Part shown: in pieces, positions 58,079 to 64,000 of the stretch
How positions within the stretch are numbered: the first letter of the stretch is position 1
Layout of the letters: each line of letters begins with the position of its first letter
From: Methanoculleus chikugoensis
GTDB lineage: Archaea; Halobacteriota; Methanomicrobia; Methanomicrobiales; Methanoculleaceae
Length of the DNA: 64,000 nt
Assembly (NCBI RefSeq): GCF_019669965.1
Contig: NZ_AP019781.1
Location: 930,001 to 994,000, forward strand
Direction of reading: 5' to 3'
Translations under genes and position numbers: made by a program
Notes under the pieces: generated by a model
Databases searched by the model: none
Told to the model about the DNA's origin: nothing
The model's input: the letters and a program-made list of their open reading frames with translations, nothing else

Positions 58079-58750
58079 CTATCGCGATCCGTCTGACCCG
58101 GCCCGGTCTTCCCTTTCTCCTGTTTTGGCGTTCACCATACTCCACGCCACGAGCCAGCACCCGATCATGACGAGCAGCCCGTGGGCGATACGGGCCGGCG
58201 GGGGCGTGAAGAACTGCGGGAGGAAGAGTGCAAAACCGAGCGCGAGCGGGATGCCGCTCCACCGGGGGAGGATGCCCGAGCGCCAGATCGCGGCTGCGAA
58301 GAGGATGCTGCCTGCCGCAAGAGCGAGGAGGCCGGCCGCGAAGAACCAGACGCCTTCCCCGAACCGGATCGCGTCCGTGAGCGTTACCAGAAGATCGACG
58401 CTGTTCTGCTCGATCGCCTCCCGGCCCACGGCGGCGAGTGCAAACGTTTCGGCCCCGTAATAGGGGAGGACCAGCCCGACGCCGGTCCAGGTCAGGACGA
58501 GCGCCGCGATGCCCTGGGGTTCGGCCTTTGTCTCGCGCAGGGCACCGTAGAGGCCGAGCAATCCGAGCACGAGCAGGATGAACCCCACCATGGCGAGCGT
58601 GTGCGAGAGGAGCCAGGCGGGGGAGGCGAATGCCCCGGCGCCGGCGAGGGACGCTTCGTCGGTGTACGGTCGGATCGCGGGATACGCGAAGAAGCAGGCG
58701 CCTGCAACCGCGAGCGAGAGCGCCGATAGATGGATCCTGGTGCCCGTCAT
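58079..58750 (-). CDS. integral membrane protein, unknown function
   Basis: Protein of 223 residues with about six hydrophobic helices (for example LLSHTLAMVGFILLVLGLLG and VWFFAAGLLALAAGSILF) and a charged cytoplasmic tail (NAKTGEREDRAGSDG). No conserved catalytic or transport motif is recognised. The helix pattern resembles small DUF4386-type membrane proteins, but this is not certain. It is convergent with the TPR gene, 60 bases apart. Upstream (58,751-58,893) is a cttcgcg-type repeat. Confidence 0.75.
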   Translation of the reverse strand: MTGTRIHLSALSLAVAGACFFAYPAIRPYTDEASLAGAGAFASPAWLLSHTLAMVGFILLVLGLLGLYGALRETKAEPQGIAALVLTWTGVGLVLPYYGAETFALAAVGREAIEQNSVDLLVTLTDAIRFGEGVWFFAAGLLALAAGSILFAAAIWRSGILPRWSGIPLALGFALFLPQFFTPPPARIAHGLLVMIGCWLVAWSMVNAKTGEREDRAGSDGSR

Positions 58751-58777
58751 TGTTTTCTCCGGGTTCGTATCCCTTTC

Positions 58778-58860
58778 GCGTCTTCGCGTCCTTCGCGTGA
58801 GGCTGTTTCGGTGCTCAACCCAATTATCTCACGCGAAGCCGCGAAGAACGTGAAGTTCAG
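58778..58860. repeat. cttcgcg-type dispersed intergenic repeat, copy 3
   Basis: CGCGTCTTCGCGTCCTTCGCGTGAGG is followed after about 35 bases by TCACGCGAAGCCGCGAAGAACG in part, an inverted arrangement of the units seen at 21,414-21,648 and 25,136-25,560. It can fold as a hairpin between the membrane protein and cupin genes. Confidence 0.8.
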
Positions 58861-58893
58861 TAGACAGATCTGTGCCTCCCCTATCCGGTCTTG

Positions 58894-59355
58894 CTATTCC
58901 TGCCGGCAGGGCTTACCGGGGACGGGGCTCCTCTTCACCTGGACGAGCATCAGCACCGCGTCCTCGTCGCCCACCGTCCCCGACCGGTGGCCCCTGCGCC
59001 CCTCTTCGTCGGGCCGGGTGTTCTGGTCGTTCCCGAACGAGAGTTCCCCCGGCCCCATCTCCACGCGGGTGCTGTCCATCGTCTCGACGAACCAGTGCCC
59101 CGAGAGCGGCACGATCCACTGCGGCTCCGGGTTCTCGTGCCACTCGCCCACCCAGCCCGCGGGGAGGACGAGGATGACGACGCGGCGGGCCGGGTCGCCG
59201 GGTCTCCCGATCCACGACGGGGCGGCACCGCTCGATACGCTTGCAAATTCAAAGTCGCTCATCCGGCAACGGTCCTGCCGGCTCACGCCGTTCTCGTCGG
59301 TCCAGACGTGCCAGTAGGGCACTTCGGGACTGTCCGGGTTACGGTCTCTCTCCAT
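58894..59355 (-). CDS. cupin-domain protein
   Basis: Soluble protein of 153 residues with a single cupin barrel. WVGEWHENPEPQWIVPLSGHWFVETMDS in part supplies the first motif (His, Glu) and ELSFGNDQNT sits where the second motif should be, but its expected His is absent or shifted, so metal binding may be incomplete. No enzyme activity can be assigned. ATG at 59353-59355 was chosen since GGTGGG lies nearby upstream; an ATG at 59368-59370 is the alternative. A GGTATTTGAG box lies about 30 bases up. Confidence 0.8.
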   Translation of the reverse strand: MERDRNPDSPEVPYWHVWTDENGVSRQDRCRMSDFEFASVSSGAAPSWIGRPGDPARRVVILVLPAGWVGEWHENPEPQWIVPLSGHWFVETMDSTRVEMGPGELSFGNDQNTRPDEEGRRGHRSGTVGDEDAVLMLVQVKRSPVPGKPCRQE

Positions 59356-59504
59356 GGTAGTTCCCACCATTCGGGCCCGTCCTCAAATACCTTTGGGGCC
59401 GGGAGTTGCCCTGGAGAACGGTTGCCGAAGCGGGTTTTTCCCCGGCGGGGTGCGGGCGCTGGACTTAATACATGCGGTGGAGAATAGGTAATGGCACTTT
59501 TCGA

Positions 59505-59589
59505 GCGAGGGTAGCCAAGCCCGGCCAAAGGCGGTGGACTTAAGATCCACTCCCGCAGGGGTCCGTGGGTTCGAATCCCACCCCTCGCA
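59505..59589 (+). tRNA. tRNA-Leu (TAA anticodon)
   Basis: Type II tRNA of 85 bases. The acceptor GCGAGGG (59505-59511) pairs with CCCTCGC (59582-59588), and A59589 is the discriminator. The anticodon stem GTGGA/TCCAC encloses CTTAAGA, anticodon TAA. A long variable arm (CTCCCGCAGGGGTCC region) precedes the T arm GTGGG-TTCGAAT-CCCAC. CCA is not encoded. It marks the left edge of the accessory region; no copy of its 3' end was found downstream. Confidence 0.97.
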
Positions 59590-59742
59590 TTCTGGAATTT
59601 GGGTTATATCTCTGCATATTCTGGTTGTTCGAGAGGTGGCCGGGGCAAACAAAGTGATTTCCGGCCAGACAAGGTACTTTCCTGCGCTTTTTCACCGTAA
59701 AGTCATTGCCTTATCTTTTATTCCATAATATTATATGTTCAC

Positions 59743-60324
59743 ATGTATTCTAGTGCCCCGCTGGAGATGGGTGAGAAGGGTATGGTGCCTGAACAGCTGT
59801 CGCCGTCACTTCAACTGTGGTCTATTTATCTCGCCGAGAATGTGATACCCGACGAATCTGATTTTGCCCCGTTGCTTGTCAGTGCCTATATCGCCGGAGG
59901 AAAGCGGCGGGAGGCACTCTTCAAAATGGATGACGCCCCTGAAGGTTCGTTTGTGCCTGGGGGAATAGTCTTTCTTCTTCCCCACATTCTTGCGGGAATT
60001 TTTGCCGCAGTTCCATACATTCTCAAACTCCTGGATTCGACGGCATCAATAAACAATACCTTGACGACGGTCTGCAATATCCTCTCGCTACACGACAGGG
60101 CAAAAGAATCCTTTGTCGGGCCCGAACTTCAGCAGGGTGGAGATCGGGTGCAAGAACCGGTTTACTCGATCAGACAGGTAGTATCCATCCTCGACGAACA
60201 ACTAAAAAACGTCCCTCTTCCGGATGAAGAGCGTGACTGCATTGCATATCGGATAATCCGCGCACTTTTGGAACGGCCCGACGGGACCATCGAAGTTATT
60301 GGGCACCTTCAGAGGAGTGTATGA
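59743..60324 (+). CDS. unknown membrane-associated partner of the M48 protease
   Basis: Protein of 193 residues, not recognised. The N-terminal 70 residues are soluble. GGIVFLLPHILAGIFAAVPYIL (about 77-98) is a hydrophobic helix, and the C-terminal 95 residues are helical and charged (ILDEQLKNVPLPDEERDCIA). It overlaps the protease gene by four bases (ATGA), so the two are co-translated. Later starts at 59767 or 59782 are possible, the latter with GGTGAG six bases upstream. Base composition is lower in G+C than core genes. A role as regulator or substrate adaptor of the protease is inference. Confidence 0.7.
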   Translation: MYSSAPLEMGEKGMVPEQLSPSLQLWSIYLAENVIPDESDFAPLLVSAYIAGGKRREALFKMDDAPEGSFVPGGIVFLLPHILAGIFAAVPYILKLLDSTASINNTLTTVCNILSLHDRAKESFVGPELQQGGDRVQEPVYSIRQVVSILDEQLKNVPLPDEERDCIAYRIIRALLERPDGTIEVIGHLQRSV

Positions 60325-61646
60325 ATACTATTCCCGAGGAAGGGAAACTGTACTCTCTCCCCCCTTATCTCTGGATATGGCTCATAATCTTTGTAGTGAC
60401 TCTCCCTTTCAACCTGACTTTCCTCCAGATACTGCTTTCTGACGTTTTTTCAACGACACCTCTCCCGGGAGAAGATATCCTTCCATTTGGATTTCTTTTG
60501 CGGATGGCAAATTTCGTTGAGTTGTTCCCGCTGCTGATAATAATTATCGGCGTTCTCTCTCTTGCGGCTCCGTCTATCAGGCGATCGTACGTACGGCGGA
60601 AGTATGGCCTCACGGACGACGTTCAGATCGCAACCCTCCTGGAGATCTCCGCGTTTATCCGGAACTACCTGCCCGATGTATCCATATCGAACAACCCGTT
60701 ACGCGGAGATCAGGTCGCTTTCATATATCCTGTTGGTTTTCGGAAGGCGGGTATGGGACTCATGGGGGGTGTGGTGAAACTCTGGAAATCGGATAACGAG
60801 GGTGCGCGGGGAGTCCTCCTTCATGAGATCGCCCATGTCCGAAACGGTGACACCCTGATCATCGGTGCAGGAAGCGGTTTCCGAATCCTGTTCAACTTCT
60901 GGCCCGTCCTCTTTGTTGTTACAGTCGTTGTCTCGGTCATCATCGTATGGCTTATGACGTCGTATCTGCTCTTCACCGAACTCTCCGGACTGATGCCTCC
61001 CGGGGAAATTATCACCTATAAATTTGAACAGGTTCTGTTCCTGACTCTCCCGTCTCTATTCTTCATGCTGCTGACAAGCCTGATGTGGGTTGCGAGTATT
61101 ATCTTCCTGCCGCTGGCAGCCCTCTGGTACTCAGAACTGGCAGCCGACTGTATTGCAGCCCGGTACCAGGGAGCGCCAGCACCTCTTGTCAGAGCGTTAA
61201 GTTTGCATTCCATGCCGGTTTCCCGATGGAGATGGCTCCTTGCACGTGCGACACATCCTCCTACAAGGCTCCGGTTGTTTATACTACAACATGTCTCTTC
61301 GCCTTTCATCCACATGTTACTGCTCATTTTAACATTCCCGGCTGCTATGGTCATATCTATGCTTTTTACAGTCCTGTACTACGCCTCTTTCGATCTGTCG
61401 GTTCTCTTGACTAACCAGGTGTCGCTTTCCACCACAGCGGGTATTCTTCCGAGAGTGACCGTCATCACTGCAGCGTCGCTTTTCTTCGTCGGCATCAGCA
61501 TCCTGCTGTGGCCTTCCGTCGTGAAATTTCTGCATGGGTTGTCGTCGGACGACAGTGATCTTCTCCGGTGGAAAAGAGCGCATCTTACGGGTGGGATAAT
61601 TACGTTCATTCTAGCCGTACTCTTAATGGGCACTTTACTCACGTGA
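60321..61646 (+). CDS. M48-family membrane metalloprotease
   Basis: Membrane protein of 441 residues with about eight helices, a zinc peptidase domain inserted after the second or third. The zinc motif HEIAHVRNGD lies near residue 173, the third ligand is the Glu in YSELAADCIAARY, and THPPTRLRL near 310 is the conserved C-terminal substrate-groove motif of HtpX/Ste24/BlaR1-type enzymes. It probably cleaves membrane or signalling proteins at the cytoplasmic face. It follows the 193-residue partner with an ATGA overlap. It differs from a simple HtpX by its extra C-terminal helices. Confidence 0.88.
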   Translation: MNTIPEEGKLYSLPPYLWIWLIIFVVTLPFNLTFLQILLSDVFSTTPLPGEDILPFGFLLRMANFVELFPLLIIIIGVLSLAAPSIRRSYVRRKYGLTDDVQIATLLEISAFIRNYLPDVSISNNPLRGDQVAFIYPVGFRKAGMGLMGGVVKLWKSDNEGARGVLLHEIAHVRNGDTLIIGAGSGFRILFNFWPVLFVVTVVVSVIIVWLMTSYLLFTELSGLMPPGEIITYKFEQVLFLTLPSLFFMLLTSLMWVASIIFLPLAALWYSELAADCIAARYQGAPAPLVRALSLHSMPVSRWRWLLARATHPPTRLRLFILQHVSSPFIHMLLLILTFPAAMVISMLFTVLYYASFDLSVLLTNQVSLSTTAGILPRVTVITAASLFFVGISILLWPSVVKFLHGLSSDDSDLLRWKRAHLTGGIITFILAVLLMGTLLT

Positions 61647-61891
61647 CGGTACTTCTGGCTTTCATAACTCGCCCACAACAGCCTCAGATACGGCCCCATC
61701 CTTAGATCAACACTAACCCGAATTTTGCATATTCCTCGCATTCTGAATTGCTGACTGTGGATCTCCAAATACCCGGCGTCCTCATGGGATCCGGTCGACG
61801 CCAAAGCGGTCCCGCACACGTCTCCGGCGAGTCTGACCAGGTAACGCGATGCATACGAAATTTATTATGCTACTTTTATTAATGTGCCGCC

Positions 61892-62275
61892 ATGTCTCCC
61901 ACATTCCGTGATGCAACCATCAACTCCGTAGAAGCGACTGCCACGGTCAGCGGCAGCACGGGCGGCGGCCGCGACGAGAAGGGCAACGTGTATTTCTTCC
62001 CGAACGTCTCGGTGAGCATCGGCTACTGGTTCGACAACGAAGGAGTTCCGTCTTCGGACTGGGACACGCACTTCAAGGCGCAGCTGTGGATCAACGGCGA
62101 GCTGGTCGGCAAGAAACAGGATCTCTCTGCCGGCGGCCCGCAGACCTACACGTTCTTCGCGCACAAGTTCCCGGCAGCGGGCACCTACAAGGTGGAGGTT
62201 CGCGGGAAGAACGCGAAGTCGGTCGACGTTACGATCAAGGACCCCCCGGTGCAGGAGAAGAAGGCGGCGCAGTGA
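61892..62275 (+). CDS. small Ig-like beta-sandwich protein
   Basis: Protein of 127 residues, not assigned to a family. Alternating strands (VSVSIGYWFDNEG, HFKAQLWINGELVGKKQ, QTYTFFAHKFPAAGTYKVEVRGK) suggest a CARDB- or Ig-like fold. No signal peptide or anchor is seen, so it may be cytoplasmic or exported by another route. The tail KDPPVQEKKAAQ is charged. AATTTATTATG about 28 bases upstream of the ATG is a clear TATA, giving a nearly leaderless mRNA. It stands alone between the protease and the remnant at 62,540. Confidence 0.75.
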   Translation: MSPTFRDATINSVEATATVSGSTGGGRDEKGNVYFFPNVSVSIGYWFDNEGVPSSDWDTHFKAQLWINGELVGKKQDLSAGGPQTYTFFAHKFPAAGTYKVEVRGKNAKSVDVTIKDPPVQEKKAAQ

Positions 62276-62539
62276 CGGGGAGAGCGTCTAAATTTTCGCT
62301 AATCTATAACCGCCCTGTTCTGGATCTGTTGAGCACCGAAAACCACTTATGAGATTGTGCAATATGTGTACCTGTTATACTCGCTACTGTCCTCGTTTTG
62401 GACGGTAGTCTGTTCTTTTGTTCATTCCCATATCATGAGCAGGTTCAGGTAGCCCGGGCAACACCTCCTCACGGAGCCGGTCTCCCTCGATCATGTCGGC
62501 AGCTCACTGTCCTGGGGATGAAGCATGCTTCGGTGAAGA

Positions 62540-62980
62540 TCATTCCCGAACCTCCCAGTGACCGCCTCGGGCAGAACCGATGCGACGGAGCCGACCATCT
62601 TCACGAAGGTTGGCGATCTGCTTTTCAACCGCTCTTTGCGTGATTTCCAGCCTCTCTGCGATCTCTCTGGCGGCTAGCCGGGGTTCGGCCTTCAGAAGCA
62701 CGAGGATTTTCTCCGAACTTTTCTCCGAACGCTCCTCTTCCTTTCGGTTAACCGTGACGGTAAAGAGGCAACCGTCCCGGTCGTCGGTAAAGTCGATCTC
62801 GGGCCAGTCTTCGAGTGCCCGCTTGATACCGGAGCCAAGGCCGCGGTACAGTAGCAGTCCCTTTGCGACGTACGATGCAAGGATCGGGTTCCTGATATTG
62901 GAGTTGCCGGCCCGAATCTTTTCCACCGTCAGGTTGTTCGGGAGGTGGCTGGGGCTGATGCTCCCACGAAGAACAATAGA
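62540..62980 (-). pseudogene. C-terminal fragment of an AlbA_2/HATPase_c_4-type regulator
   Basis: The open frame begins just after an in-frame TAA at 62981-62983 and reads SIVLRGSISPSHLPNNLTVE, then NIRNPILASYVAKGLLLYRGLGSGIKRAL in part. This is the HATPase_c_4-like segment of Schlafen/AlbA_2 transcriptional regulators. It continues into a C-terminal winged helix (AAREIAERLEITQRAVEKQI). The N-terminal AlbA_2 domain and most of the middle are missing, and only a GTG at 62924-62926 could start it. It is likely a decayed gene, though a short HTH protein could still be made. Confidence 0.8.
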
Positions 62981-63030
62981 TTAAAGCAATCCGCGAGCGT
63001 AAGAGGACATACAGCAGGAGCGTTGCGCAC

Positions 63031-63324
63031 ATGAAAACCCGCACCGAAGTCCTCGAGGTCCTTCGCTCCCTGAAGGCCGAACTCAGAGAGCGATATCACG
63101 TCGAGAGCATCGCCCTCTTCGGATCATATGCCCGTGAAGAACAGGGGGAGGGCAGCGATATCGACGTACTCGTCGAGTTCGGTTCCGGTGCGGATCTCTT
63201 CGATTTTGTCGGGCTGTCACAGTACCTCGAAGAAAAACTCGGGTCCGGCGTGGACGTCGTGCCGAAGGCGGCACTTCGCCCGGAGATCCGGAGATCGGTC
63301 ACCCGGGACCTCCTCGTCGCATGA
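63031..63324 (+). CDS. mntA: MNT-family nucleotidyltransferase antitoxin
   Basis: Small minimal nucleotidyltransferase of 97 residues. The active site is [20 protein letters not shown] with Gly31-Ser32 and Asp43-x-Asp45; a third acidic residue is expected in VDVVPK. In HEPN/MNT pairs this enzyme adds AMP to a Tyr on the HEPN toxin and silences it. It overlaps the HEPN gene by four bases (ATGA). ATG at 63031 is first in frame. The pair sits beside the AlbA_2 fragment in accessory DNA. Confidence 0.92.
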   Translation: MKTRTEVLEVLRSLKAELRERYHVESIALFGSYAREEQGEGSDIDVLVEFGSGADLFDFVGLSQYLEEKLGSGVDVVPKAALRPEIRRSVTRDLLVA

Positions 63325-63665
63325 GATCGCATACTCTCTATCTCTCGGACCTTGCTGCTGCGCTTGAGAGGATTGAGGAGTTTACCGTTGGCATGACCTA
63401 TGATCAGTTCCTGCATGACGACAGGACTCAGAGCGCCGTCATCAGGAAGTTCGAGATCATCGGCGAAGCGGCAAAAAAGATTCCGCTGCCCGTCCGGGAG
63501 AAGTATCCCGCCGTTCCCTGGCGTGAGATGGCGGGGATGCGGGACAAACTGATTCACACGTATTTCGGTGTCGACACGCAGCTTGTCTGGCGGACTGTCG
63601 TCAATCGCGTTCCGGAGCTCCGGCAGGAGATCCGCCGCATCCTCGAGCAGGAGCGCGGGCGGTAA
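63321..63665 (+). CDS. hepT: HEPN-family toxin (HepT, DUF86)
   Basis: Helical ribonuclease-type toxin of 114 residues. The catalytic RX4HXY motif is complete: Arg74, His79, Tyr81 in [11 protein letters not shown]. By analogy with studied HepT proteins, Tyr81 is the AMPylation target of the MNT partner. [12 protein letters not shown] and [14 protein letters not shown] are typical DUF86 stretches. It overlaps the antitoxin gene by four bases, with antitoxin first. It probably cleaves RNA when not modified. Confidence 0.93.
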   Translation: MRSHTLYLSDLAAALERIEEFTVGMTYDQFLHDDRTQSAVIRKFEIIGEAAKKIPLPVREKYPAVPWREMAGMRDKLIHTYFGVDTQLVWRTVVNRVPELRQEIRRILEQERGR

Positions 63666-63743
63666 CTTCGGGATGGCGCTGCCTGACACGCGGATGACGC
63701 GATAGCCGTTCACCGCCGCATTCCGAACCCCGGGGCACTCCAA

Positions 63744-63759
63744 TTGATAACCATATCAA
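63744..63759. promoter_or_regulatory. inverted repeat upstream of the last gene
   Basis: TTGATA and TATCAA enclose ACCA at 63744-63759. It lies about 30 bases before the ATG at 63791 and overlaps the only AT-rich stretch there, so it may be both TATA and operator. Confidence 0.4.
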
Positions 63760-63790
63760 CCTCCCCCTCCATACTCGCTATGGAGATTCG

Positions 63791-64000
63791 ATGCCCGCGA
63801 TACGAATAGGCGAAGGGAGCGAACTGGCCCAGCAGCCGGAACCCTTCAGGAACGAGTACGAACTGCAGGAGATCCTTGCCGGGCACCCGGTGCTCCTCGT
63901 CGACCGGGACGATTCCGCGCTCGTCACGATCTGCCGGGAGTTTCCGCTTGGAAACGGGTTCGCCGATATTGTTCTCATCGACAGCAACGGGCTGCCGGTC
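63791..64000 (+). CDS. nuclease-like protein, N-terminal part (cut by window edge)
   Basis: Seventy codons are present before the right edge. The sequence MPAIRIGEGSELAQQPEPF leads to ILAGHPVLLVDRDDSALV and then GNGFADIVLIDSNGLPV. A GFADIVLID-type strand followed by a second strand is the start of many PD-(D/E)xK nuclease cores, where the catalytic Asp is in this stretch and an ExK motif follows. That part lies outside the window, so the call is tentative. Confidence 0.5.
   Translation, partial: MPAIRIGEGSELAQQPEPFRNEYELQEILAGHPVLLVDRDDSALVTICREFPLGNGFADIVLIDSNGLPV

Noticed and set aside
59505-61646. Integrated element with att duplication at tRNA-Leu
   Set aside because: No second copy of the tRNA-Leu 3' end and no integrase gene were seen downstream within the window.

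Overview
The window comes from the chromosome of a high-G+C methanogenic archaeon, most likely order Methanomicrobiales (Methanoculleus-like). The evidence is methanogenesis marker proteins 2 and 4, an archaeal histone, RfcL, ribosomal protein L10e, GatD/GatE, an archaeal-type MetK, DUF2070 and UPF0146 proteins, tRNAs without encoded CCA, and many TATA promoters about 25 nt upstream of start codons (leaderless mRNAs). Species assignment is inference.

Layout. 1-9 kb: partial iorA, tRNA-Ile with a decayed copy of its 3' half, an NCS2 permease, an ABC-2 exporter, a lipoprotein serine hydrolase and a large HTH-PAS-GAF regulator. 9-19 kb: serS, a DtxR-type regulator with a znuABC-like metal importer, a tRNA methylthiotransferase lacking a normal start codon, and the NAD operon nadX-nadA-nadC. 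19-30 kb: HEAT-repeat protein, yeast-type cytosine deaminase with an exported acetolactate decarboxylase, a stress-protein/antiporter/stress-protein operon, divergent amzA/UPF0146, rfcL, methanogenesis markers and a histone. 30-41 kb: one long minus-strand array, transcribed fumA-fumB-korDABC-sucC-sucD-dacZ-metK-hisG-hisA-hisB, mostly joined by 4-nt overlaps. It couples the fumarate to 2-oxoglutarate arm of the TCA cycle to c-di-AMP synthesis, AdoMet and histidine. rpl10e precedes it.

41-47 kb: a NitT/TauT-type ABC importer, then a sharply AT-rich three-gene metal module (HHE protein, CPG-type P1B ATPase, HMA chaperone) with a three-copy operator upstream and a dead tnpB fragment behind it. 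This is the clearest horizontally acquired block. 47-58 kb: core genes again (argH, gatD, gatE, DUF5350, nitroreductase, UPF0212, PfkB kinase, DUF2070, aminotransferase, TPR protein). 58-64 kb: accessory DNA around tRNA-Leu, with a cupin, a two-gene membrane M48 protease module, a small Ig-like protein, an AlbA_2-type regulator fragment, a HEPN/MNT toxin-antitoxin pair and the start of a nuclease-like gene.

Non-coding features of note are two families of dispersed intergenic repeats (cttcgcg-type and G-rich), a 40-bp direct repeat pair, an inverted repeat spanning two divergent start codons, and palindromes next to the importer and metal-module promoters.
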